A DNA stretch of 64,000 nucleotides, from contig CM075862.1 of assembly GCA_037975125.1 (NCBI GenBank), positions 76,861,960 through 76,925,959 of the forward strand, read 5' to 3'. Under the pieces are notes generated by a model that saw nothing but the letters and a program-made list of their open reading frames with translations, was not told the origin of the DNA and did not search any database. Each line of letters starts with the position of its first letter. Position 1 is the first letter of the stretch. Source of the DNA: Latrodectus hesperus. Taxonomy: Eukaryota; Arthropoda; Arachnida; Araneae; Theridiidae. The position numbers and the translations under genes are program-made. Positions 27,164 to 36,300 of this stretch are shown one piece after another.

Positions 27164-27862
27164 CACTACTGGCCATTAAAATTGCTACACCGGGAAAGCG
27201 GCACACCGTGTTTGAAGGCATCGTCGAGAACGCGCATTGCCAGCTTGCACTGAACATCGCCATACTGGCCCATCTGCTGGAGTGATGGTATGGGGTGCCA
27301 TTGGATACACGTCTCGATCACCTCTTGTTCGCATTACCAGCACTTTGAACAGCAACCGTTACATTTACGATGTGTTAAGGCCCGTGGCTCTGCCCTATCT
27401 TCCAGGCCTCCCTAATGCTTTGTTTCAACAGGATAATGCACAATCGCATGTTTCCCGTACTGTTCTGAACTTCTTTGATACAGAACAGGTTCGACTGTTA
27501 CCCTCGCCAGCACGTTCTCCTGATCTGTCACCAATTAAGAACGTGTGGTCAATGGTTGCCGAGCGATTGGCACACCATCACTCATCATCCACAATTGTTG
27601 ATGAACTATGGCACAATGTTGAAGCTGCATGGATTGAGATCCCCTTACATGCCATGCAATCTCTGTTTGACTCCATGCCTAGGCGAATGCTGTTATTGCA
27701 GCCAGAGGTGGCTGCTCTGGGTACTGATTTCTCAAGATCTATCCATCCTAATTTCCTGTAAATCTAATCACTTGTTCTGTCCACTATAATGTATGTGTCC
27801 AATAAATATCATTCTGTTATTTGCATTCCTTCTTGGGGTAGAAATTTTAATGGCCAGTAGTG
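27164..27862 (+). mobile_element. internally deleted Tc1-like transposon
   Basis: The left end CACTACTGGCCATTAAAATT matches the complement of the right end, giving inverted repeats of about 25 bp. TA duplications flank it at 27162-27163 and 27863-27864. At 699 bp it lacks the N-terminal half of a normal Tc1 element (about 1.6 kb). The retained transposase C-terminal part is open but has lost catalytic residues. Confidence 0.92.
27240..27761 (+). pseudogene. Tc1 transposase, catalytic half, defective
   Basis: Open for about 173 codons: HRHTGPSAGVMVWGAIGY, then LFQQDNAQSHVSRTVL and SPARSPDLSPIKNVWSMVAE. The D of QQDN is followed after 34 residues by the position that should be the third acidic residue (usually SPDLSPIE). 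Here it is lysine (PIKNVW). The region with the first aspartate and the paired-like DNA-binding domain is deleted, and no ATG begins the frame. The protein cannot be an active transposase. Confidence 0.92.
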
Positions 27863-27864
27863 TA

Positions 27865-28613
27865 TATGCTTTTATTGGTTTGGAGTTCAGTTTAAGCCGA
27901 AGGTCCTTACCCAGTTTAGCCATTATGCAAAAACGGTCGTCAAGGGACAAACAAGCAAAATATTCATAAAGTATTGAATGAGTATTTAACTAATTGTAGT
28001 TAATCTAGTTACGTATATCAAAACCTGTGTCATTCTGCATTTAATTTTTGATCAAGAATCACAGATTTGTTTCTGAATTATTGTTACGATTTTCTTTGTG
28101 CAAACGAAGATTTGATTTTCCAGAAATGAAGAGCAATGTTTTTTAAGTATTTTATTCAAAGTTTTGTCGGTTACAACCACTACAATGTCTTAAGTTTGAA
28201 TATTTTACATACGCTAAAAAAATAATTATAGAAACTAAACACAGCAGCTTTCAGGCTAATAATTCCGGTGTCTAATTCCTTGAGATTCACACTTTCAACT
28301 TCTTGCTTGAATGAGGCCGAATATTCTCATAGAAATCCTATGAAAATGCGTATATTCTATTGACTCCAAAAGTTAAAAATGTTGACTTATATTTTGGCAT
28401 GAAAATTTTCGCCAAATGTAGTCAAATCGCGAAAAATGTAAACAAATGTGGCCAAATCGCCAAAAATATCTCCAAATCTCTTGCCAAGCTATTTCAGATT
28501 TTTCAGAATAATTTCTCATCACCGAGAAACCAGCTATATACTCAGATTAAACGATATCAAAATACTAAAACAACTAATTTAGACAGGAATATATGACATA
28601 TTTAACCCATTTA
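27865..28613. other. no gene identified
   Basis: A 78-codon frame at 28360-28596 arises partly from short local repeats (AAATCGC.AAAAAT words) and is not supported as a gene. Confidence 0.45.
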
Positions 28614-28623
28614 CGTTTTTTTA

Positions 28624-29007
28624 GGGGCCGTGGCAGCCTAGTGGTTTGGGCATGGGACTTCTGTCCGGAACGGCTGGATTCGAGTCCCATTGCCACCGAA
28701 GACCCATCGAGTAAATGCAATATACGTGCTCGTTAAATCTGTGGAAATGAAAGTCCTGTGGTTGGTCTTTGAGCAGTTAACCATGAGTAAAATGAGCTGC
28801 TGAAAATTTCCTCCCCCTAGATCTAACTCAAAATTGAGGGAGTGGTTTCTGGTTATGCCATCTATCGGAGGAGTTTAGAGCAAAGTCGAACTTTCACTTT
28901 CGTGGTTCTCTGATTAAACAATAGACGCACCCTTCTGACTTAATTTCGCATAGCCGTCGGCTAGAAAGCTTGGCTTGACCAAGTGTCATAAATTGCTACA
29001 ACAATAG
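28624..29007 (+). mobile_element. tRNA-derived SINE, type B
   Basis: Ten-base duplication CGTTTTTTTA at 28614-28623 and 29008-29017. Head GTGGCAGCCTAGTGGTTTGG (A box) and a B box near GGATTCGAGTCCC. A middle part (CCATCTATCGGAGGAGTTTA) is shared with 41479-41862, 45243-45626, 51691-52067 and 59347-59705. The tail is shared with type A. Confidence 0.9.
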
Positions 29008-29017
29008 CGTTTTTTTA

Positions 29018-29864
29018 ATAATACCAGTAACTTTGGTTTTTAATTTAAAATGTTGTTTATATACGTTCAGACTTAGCTATAATTCAAGTAGTTTCTCGTC
29101 ATTCAATTTCCTTTTCGAGAAATTTATTTCGTTACTGTAAAGATTTTTCGAAATACTCTTACTGTGGGACTCATTAATTCATGACTTAGCAAGTGTTGTG
29201 GGGATAATTTTAGGACAATTAGATACATGAGAAATCTATATTTACAAAAGTGAAGCAATTTCACGTACAAAATTTAACTTTTTTGGAGTGAAATATAAAT
29301 TTCCGATCAAGGGTTCACTTCGTCTAAGAAATCAGTTCAATCGTAGCAGCTTATCTTTCATTTTTCTTCAGAGAACTTTGTAAACCAAATTGTTATACTT
29401 GAAATTATCAAATTTTTCAATAATTAGGCTTATTTATTTCACTTTTGGAATTGGAATCTTATAATACTCCACCTTTACAATAAAAAATAAATAAAACAAG
29501 AAGAAGACGAATCATATGACCTCGCTCTTTACGGCAGATTTTGTCGCTTCTGCTGTTCAACAACGAATATTTCAGTAACATTCTGCATTCTAAATGCACA
29601 CTTCTTGAGGTGGGTGTTCGGGAGTTTTCCCATATTTTCCCTCCCACACACTACGCAGAAATACGAACCTTACCCATGAAAAGTGCTCATGTAAGAAAAA
29701 ATGCGAAAAAAGTTAAATATATCCTGAAATTTTTATGGAGCTCATTCTTTTAAAGTGGAAATTCCTTCTTCTAATGTGGGAAAATATATTTTGAGATTAT
29801 TGCATTTATACTTTGCAATAAGACTTGGAAGTTTTCTTTAGATTAAAATCTTTAAAAATGATTT
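29018..29864. other. AT-rich DNA, no gene seen
   Basis: Overlapping frames of 62-70 codons on both strands (29459-29753) have no recognisable domain. Confidence 0.45.
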
Positions 29865-29872
29865 GTATTTTT

Positions 29873-30128
29873 GGTACAGATGCCGTATAATCCAGGATGC
29901 CAAACTCCGAACTTTTTTGGCGACGAAGAAGTGTTACAAAGATGACAAAATATTACGTCTCATGATGAAGTTAATACTAGAGTTGACAAAGTAGAATTTT
30001 CTACATAATTCTTATAGGTTTTCCTCTCTATGACGTAATAAAAATAAAGTTGTCAGAAAAACAAGCAAATCTGCCAAGAAATCACCAGACTTAAAATTTG
30101 ACATCCTAGATTATACGACATTTGTGCC
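29873..30128. mobile_element. MITE with 32-bp inverted repeats and 8-bp TSD
   Basis: The left repeat 29873-29904 starts GGTACAGATGCCGTATAATC. The complement of the right repeat 30097-30128 starts GGCACAAATGTCGTATAATC. They agree at 27 of 32 positions and all five differences are transitions. A perfect 8-bp duplication GTATTTTT lies at 29865-29872 and 30129-30136. There is no coding capacity in 256 bp. An 8-bp TSD with GG ends suggests Merlin or hAT-type mobilisation, but the superfamily is not established. Confidence 0.85.
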
Positions 30129-30136
30129 GTATTTTT

Positions 30137-31308
30137 ATATAAAATATTAAATTATTAGTCAAAGAAAGTTGTGGATACATTATTTAACTATGCATCTCAG
30201 TTATTTTTAACATTATTCATACCTTAACCCGGAAGGAAAATCATCATTTTCATCACTGGAAGATTTTGAGTGCGATACCCAATGCAATCAATGTTGAAAA
30301 CGCTTAGGAAGCATTTGCACGCGTTAATATCTTGAATAGATTATAATATCCATCCTATCCACTCGTGACTTGTGTAAGGAGAATTATAATCTAGTTAGCG
30401 ACTTTGTCATTTGACTATAGTTCAAAATGACGATGCGGCTAGATGTACTTAGAAGATTTGATGGGTAAAAAATGGTCAATTTAAAATTCATTGCAATTAC
30501 TTCACTTTACAAATACCTAAATTCATATATATATAAATGTAAACTAATGTTACTTTAATGCATTTTCACAAATCCGCAATTTTTTTTAAATAAATTTAAC
30601 ATTTATCTGTAATAGCTTACCATGTAGAAGGTTTATTATGCAAATTATGTCTTCCCAGGAACCCGACATACGAACAACATAAAACCGAAATATATTATTA
30701 AGGGAACAAAATTAATTTAAATTATCGCAAAAAATTTATTTATAAAAATATAATATGGAAATAAATAAATCACCTAAATTCATTCTGAATTACTAAAATT
30801 ATCAAACTGTATAAAATAAAAAAATATCCGCTTCAAAAATTAAATTAAAAATTAAATTAATTTAAAATACGGTATGTCTTGTGTTTACCTTTTTATCTCA
30901 GAAAACACTTTTTGAACGTTCAGTGTAAATTATATTAATTTAAATTGACAGAGAGATTTTTTTCTCTATAGAACAAAAAAGTTTCTTCATAAAAGGCTTT
31001 TTTGTTGAAATTTATTTAAAATAATAAAAATTAAAAAAGATTACGATCGATCTTAAATGTTTTTATAAGCTATTTATATCTAATGCTATATAGCACTTTA
31101 ATAATTAAGATTAAATTTCCACAGGAATTTAATGAAAATTTTTGTCGATAGAGGAAGGAAAATTTTAAAGCTATTTTTAATGTTTGTGAGATTATATGTA
31201 ACATATATAAGTTGTATCACACGTATCTTTTACATCTTTTACTACATCTCTTACAGACATCTCTACATCTTTTACAGTAAACCAAAATACATTGAAGAAT
31301 ACATTTAT

Positions 31309-31312
<4 letters not shown>
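30137..31312. other. AT-rich DNA, no gene seen
   Basis: Nothing recognisable except A/T runs. Confidence 0.5.

Positions 31313-31371
<59 letters not shown>
31313..31371. repeat. (AT)n microsatellite
   Basis: About 55 bases of AT dinucleotide directly left of the perfect hairpin at 31373. Confidence 0.95.
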
Positions 31372-31372
<1 letters not shown>

Positions 31373-31373
<1 letters not shown>

Positions 31374-31430
31374 AAATGCCAAATGGAAAACAATATATAT
31401 ATAAATATATTGTTTTCCATTTGGCATTTT
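31373..31430. repeat. perfect 26-bp inverted repeat
   Basis: Left arm 31373-31398 starts AAAATGCCAAATGGAAAACA; right arm 31405-31430 is its exact complement. The loop is six bases (ATATAA). Fifty-two paired bases without one mismatch is unusual even in this AT-rich DNA. Confidence 0.97.
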
Positions 31431-31459
31431 TCATTGTATTTTATAAAATATACTATTAA

Positions 31460-31481
31460 TTATATATATATATATATATAT
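31460..31481. repeat. (AT)n, left target of the Gypsy insertion
   Basis: Short AT tract directly before the 5' LTR; its last four bases ATAT match the four bases after the 3' LTR. Confidence 0.85.
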
Positions 31482-31793
31482 TGTTACAAATTTGTAAATA
31501 ATGATTATATTTGTCTTAAAATATCTCAGACAGATCGGAAATTCTCACATTTTGGGCAAAAATTGCGGTATTTAGACGTGTTGTAGTTTAAAAGCGGATT
31601 TCCTAATGATTTGGCGACAGTTGGCGAGATTCTTGACGACTTGGCGACGGTTGGCGAGATTCTTGGCGACTTGGCGAGAAATCGATACTTCTGGAAACAT
31701 CCATCACCTAAGCTCTAGGACCAATATTTTTCGAGATAGCCTAGAAGCTTCCAGAATCTTGGCGAAATTGGTAGATTTCTCCGCCAAGTCAGG

Positions 31794-31800
31794 TATAAAT
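31794..31800 (+). promoter_or_regulatory. TATA box of the 5' LTR promoter
   Basis: TATAAAT inside GGTATAAATACCG, in the U3 part and about 210 bases upstream of AATAAA. The transcription start is expected 25-35 bases downstream, near 31825-31840. The same motif is at 37452-37458 in the 3' LTR. Confidence 0.7.
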
Positions 31801-32005
31801 ACCGCAGCCCGACATGGAAGAGTGAGTTTTTGTGAAGACAGTCAGTGAGTGAAGACGATTAGTTGTGACTGCTAGTTGTTCTCTGTCTGAGGTATTTGAG
31901 ACCTCTGATTGGAAGCTATTTCTTATTGTATCTGACGAATTGTAGCTGTATAATTGTGATTGTTACAGCGGGAATTTCGTTTATCTAGTGAAGTTTTTTT
32001 TAACG

Positions 32006-32011
32006 AATAAA
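32006..32011 (+). terminator. polyadenylation signal in the LTR
   Basis: AATAAA in ACGAATAAAAGTC. The copy that would act on the full-length transcript is the one in the 3' LTR at 37664-37669; this copy lies at the equivalent place. Confidence 0.7.
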
Positions 32012-32082
32012 AGTCTTGTGTTCATTAAGTGGTCGCTTTATTCAACTCTCAATCAACACGAACCCGTGGAGCTCGGTACAAC

Positions 32083-32100
32083 TGGTGTCAGAATCGGGAT
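32083..32100 (+). other. primer-binding site, probably tRNA-Leu
   Basis: TGGTGTCAGAATCGGGAT begins two bases after the 5' LTR. TGG pairs with the tRNA CCA end, and the rest resembles the complement of the 3' acceptor/T-arm end of tRNA-Leu (consensus TGGTGTCAGAAGTGGGAT, two differences). The tRNA identity is inferred from memory of the family. Confidence 0.75.
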
Positions 32101-32110
32101 TGAAGAGTTG

Positions 32111-33343
32111 ATGCAGCGTGTCACAAGAAAAATGGATATGGATTTAATGAAAAGTCTTCTCGAAAAATTAGCGGAGCAGATGGCTGAGATGAAAGCTGGA
32201 CAAGAAGAGATGAAAGCTGGACAAGAAGAGATGAAAGCTAGACAAGAAGAGATGAAAGCTGGACAAGAAGAGATTAAAACCGAGATGATGAAAGAGATGA
32301 AAGCTGGACAAGAAGAGATGAAAGCTGGACAAGAAGAGATTAAAACCGAGGTGATGAAAGAGATAAAATCTGGACAGGAGGAGCTTAAAAAGGAACTTAA
32401 GAAGGACATTGTAAGTGTTAAAGAAGAATTCTCCAACATCATTCAGGAGAAGATGATTGCAATGGAAGATAAGGTAACTTCAGTTGAAACTAAAGTTCTG
32501 GAGATAGAAGAAAACGTTGAAGAAGCATTAGACAATATGAATAAGAAGATTGAAAGCTTGGAGAAGCAAATATCAAACAAACATGAGGAACCGAACGTGA
32601 CATTTGTGCCTTCCCTAGCCAATATTAAACTCTCAACATTTGATGGGAAATCATCCTGGCAAGTATACAAGACCCAGTTTATGATGGTAGCGGAAGCTAA
32701 TGGATGGAATCCCCGAGCCCAAGCTTTTCACCTGGCGGCTTCTTTAAGAGGAGACGCGGCTGACATCCTCGAGACGCTTCCGGAGGAGCAGAGGCACGAT
32801 TTCCAAGCCCTATCGAGTGCGCTTGAGCTGCGGTTTGGAGATAAGTGCACTAAAGAATATAGCAGACTACAGTTAAAGTCCCGCTATCAAAGAGCGGGTG
32901 AAAGTCTGCAAGAATTGGCTGCCGATATTCAGCGACTTTCCCATCTAGCATTTTCGGACTGCCCAGCTGAGACACGTGAAGATCTGGCTCTCCATCACTT
33001 CATCGATAGTGTGCGGGATCCGGAGATACAGAAAACACTTAGACTCGCCGATGTCAAAGATATCGGATCTGCCCTAGTATACGCACATAAGATAGAGGCT
33101 GCCCAGCAGGCCGCGCGTAAAGACCGGCACTCAATCAGAGCCGTCTCTGCTACTGATACGGACTGTAATCTAAGAAAGCAAATTGAAGATCTGCGGCGAA
33201 AAGTCCGTAGCTTAGAATTGAGTAAAGGTGGCAGAAACATGAAGATTCAGTGTTGGACTTGCGGTGCAGTCGGACACGTCCATAGAGACTGCCCGAAACG
33301 AAAAGATGGTGGAAATGATCTTCCACCACAGCAGGGAAACTAA
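32111..33343 (+). CDS. Gag polyprotein of the Ty3/Gypsy element
   Basis: Structural protein that forms the virus-like particle and packages the element RNA. I chose ATG 32111, the first ATG after the primer site; the frame stays open upstream into the LTR without an ATG. 410 residues. Residues ~27-105 are a charged coiled coil made of MKAGQEE heptads, encoded by 21-bp DNA repeats (about 32192-32350). A central Gag-like helical part (~residues 175-345) contains LRGDAADILETLPEEQ. A zinc knuckle CWTCGAVGHVHRDC (CX2CX4HX4C) lies at residues ~381-394. The gene ends at TAA 33341-33343, immediately after a slippery heptamer. No stops or frameshifts. Confidence 0.95.
   Translation: MQRVTRKMDMDLMKSLLEKLAEQMAEMKAGQEEMKAGQEEMKARQEEMKAGQEEIKTEMMKEMKAGQEEMKAGQEEIKTEVMKEIKSGQEELKKELKKDIVSVKEEFSNIIQEKMIAMEDKVTSVETKVLEIEENVEEALDNMNKKIESLEKQISNKHEEPNVTFVPSLANIKLSTFDGKSSWQVYKTQFMMVAEANGWNPRAQAFHLAASLRGDAADILETLPEEQRHDFQALSSALELRFGDKCTKEYSRLQLKSRYQRAGESLQELAADIQRLSHLAFSDCPAETREDLALHHFIDSVRDPEIQKTLRLADVKDIGSALVYAHKIEAAQQAARKDRHSIRAVSATDTDCNLRKQIEDLRRKVRSLELSKGGRNMKIQCWTCGAVGHVHRDCPKRKDGGNDLPPQQGN
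32192..32350 (+). repeat. 21-bp repeats within gag
   Basis: Repeats of ATGAAAGCTGGACAAGAAGAG, in two blocks separated by an ACCGAGATGATGAAAGAG-type spacer. They encode seven-residue MKAGQEE units, which fits a heptad coiled coil, and could change in number by slippage without shifting the frame. Confidence 0.9.
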
Positions 33344-36300
33344 TATGTGGCCATCTCGCGGGGCGGAGATGTCCAGAGAGTCAGAAGCCCCATTTCAAAT
33401 TGTTTCACATTTCTTCCGTAAGTAGCGGCGACAACGGACTTTTCGTTATGGGACATGTCAACGAAGTTCCCTGCAGAATGATAATCGATACTGGAGCCAA
33501 CGTAACTATCATTAGGACAGATATGGCTCGCAAACTTGGTGAGAAACTCATCTGGACGCCGCCCTGCATTACCCTCCAAACTGTGACAGGTGATAAGATT
33601 AAAGTGCATGGAAAAGTCAATCTAAACATTGCATTTGGTAATGCCGTGTACCATCATATGGCATATGTCGCTGATATAAATGACGAATTTATTCTCGGAT
33701 TGGATTTCCTCAAAGAAAACCATTTCAAGTTAGATTTTAAAAATAATGAACTACACTCATGTTCTGAAGACATAGCGATTTTTAAGACGAAATATTCAGA
33801 TATTAAAACAGTCCATCATATAACTGCAAAGAGTGAAATAACATTACCACCAAGAACTGAGACAATAGTTTCCGGAGCTCTTTCAGAAGATAATAATTTT
33901 CATTATGGATTGACTGAATATCCAGATTCCGACAATAGCGTTAAAGGAGTACTAGTGGCTTCTTCCCTCGTCGACCTTTCACGAAATGTAATCCCGGTAA
34001 GAGTTGCTAATCTAAGCAATAAGGTAAAACTAATAAAAGAAGGAGAAGTGCTGGCGACTTGCACTCCAGTGACCTGTATTAACCGAAATTGTCAAGCCAC
34101 ACTATCTGAGCCTCCTGACACTCTAATTAATGAACTCCTTCAGAGAGCAGAGTTAGATGATAAACAGAGGAATGCTGCAAGAAATTTATTATTAGAATTC
34201 GGAGATCTCTTTTCCAAGAAATCAGATGATGTTGGGCGAACCAAATTGACGCAGCACCGAATCAATACAGGAAATCATCCACCCATTAAACAACATCCGA
34301 GAAGATTGCCATTCGCTAAGCAGGAAGAGGTGGATAATCTTCTGATGGAAATGCAGCAGAATGACATTATTGAGCCATCAGAGAGTCCTTGGGCTTCGCC
34401 TATTGTTTTAGTTCGGAAGAAAGATGGTTCTACCCGATTCTGCGTTGACTATCGTCGGTTAAACAACATCACTAAAAAAGATAGTTACCCTCTTCCTAGG
34501 ATTGACGATACACTTGATGCTTTATCCGGAAAACAATGGTTTTCGACTTTGGATCTCAAGAGTGGTTATTGGCAAGTAGAGATACATCCTGAGGATCGAG
34601 AAAAGACTGCATTCACCACAGGACAAGGACTTTGGCAGTTCAAGGTTATGCCATTTGGGCTTTGCAATGCACCTGCAACGTTTGAGCGCCTGATGGAGAC
34701 AGTATTACGAGGACTTTCCTACGAAGCCTGTTTGGTATATTTGGACGATATCATTATTGTAGGGCGCACATTCGAAGACCATTTAAGAAACATCCGAAAG
34801 GTGCTGGAAAAATTAAAAATGGCCAACCTGAAGCTGAATCCTTGCAAATGTAATTTATTCCGACGTGAAGTAAGCTATCTGGGACACATTATCTCTGCTG
34901 AAGGTGTAAGAACAGATCCTGAAAAGATCTCCGCAGTTAAGGACTGGAGTCGTCCAAAAGATGTCCACCAATTAAGAAGTTTTCTTGGACTATGCACATA
35001 TTACAGGAAATTTGTTAAGGGTTTTTCAAGTATTGCCAGACCTCTTCACAAGTTGACAGAAGTTAAACAGAGATTTCTATGGACAGATGAATGTGAGAAA
35101 GCTTTTAAACAACTGAAGGAGGCGTTGACATCTTCGCCCGTTCTTGCATATCCCCAGCCCGAAAAATTATTCATTTTAGATACGGATGCCAGCAACGAAA
35201 ATATCGGAGCTGTTTTGTCGCAAGAAATTGATGATAAAGAATATGTCATTGCTTATTGGAGTAAATGTCTATCGAAACCAGAGCGGAATTACTGTACAAC
35301 CAGGAAGGAATTGCTGGCAATCGTTAAAGCCATAGAACATTTCCACCATTATCTCTATGGAAGAAAGTTCTTGCTCCGGACAGATCACGCATCCTTAACC
35401 TGGCTTTTAAATTTTAAAAATCCGGAAGGACAGGTAGCCAGATGGATTCAACGACTCCAGGAGTTTGACTTTGAAATACGTCATCGCAAAGGAACTCTTC
35501 ATGGAAATGCTGATGCACTATCAAGGAAACCGTGCAATGAAAGCTGCCGATATTGTTCGAGAGTAGAGAAGAACTATCAGTTAGTAAATCCTTCGGTACG
35601 CCAAGTTACTGTTTCACCTCCACCGAAACCAGACCCATGGAGTGATAAAGGACTTAGAGAAGCTCAAAAAGAAGACCCAGATATAAATCCAATTTTAGAA
35701 TTAAAAGAATCTTCCTGTATGAAACCAAGTTGGCAGGATATCTCCACCTACAGTCCTGCTACTAAGCAATATTGGGCTCTTTGGGACTCACTCCATATAA
35801 GAAATGGTGTCTTGTACAGGAAATGGGAGTCCGATGATGGACGTAATTTTAAATGGCAGCTTGTTCTTCCAAAATCAAGAATTTCAGATGTTTTGAAAGA
35901 ATTGCACAGTAGCTCAACTGGAGGCCACTTCGGAGTAATGAAAACTCTACAGAAAGTTCGAGAACGCTTCTATTGGAGCAAAACGAGACAAGATGTAGAG
36001 AAATGGTGCCAATCTTGTGATGACTGTGCGGCACGTAAAGGACCGAAGAAACGTAGCCGAGGAAGGTTGCAGCGGTACAACGTAGGAGCACCTTTTGAGA
36101 GGATAGCATTGGACATTTTGGGTCCTTTACCACGATCCTCAAATGGCAACAAATACATACTAGTTGTCATGGACTACTTTACTAAGTGGCCTGAAGCGTT
36201 TGCAATCCCCGATCAAGAGGCGACTACAGTAGCCGAGGTTCTAGTGCAACAATGGGTTTCCAGATTCGGCACACCCTTACAAATTCATTCTGATCAAGGG

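Larger units (their letters stand above)
31482..32080 (+). repeat. 5' LTR of the Gypsy element
   Basis: 599 bp, TGTTACAAAT to CTCGGTACA. U3 carries a ~30-bp tandem motif built from TTGGCGAC and GTTGGCGAGATTCTTG. A TATA box (TATAAAT) lies at 31794-31800 and a polyadenylation signal AATAAA at 32006-32011. It is 9 bases shorter than the 3' LTR, through one 8-bp repeat unit and one T. Confidence 0.96.

Noticed and set aside
28360..28596. 78-codon Lys/Asn-rich frame
   Set aside because: Arises from short local repeats with no domain, no promoter and no conservation evidence.
31988..32110. Gag starting in the LTR
   Set aside because: The frame is open but lacks an ATG there and covers the U5 and primer site; ATG 32111 is the sensible start.
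32053..32442. 129-codon minus-strand Ser/Ile-rich frame
   Set aside because: Antisense shadow of the gag 21-bp repeats.
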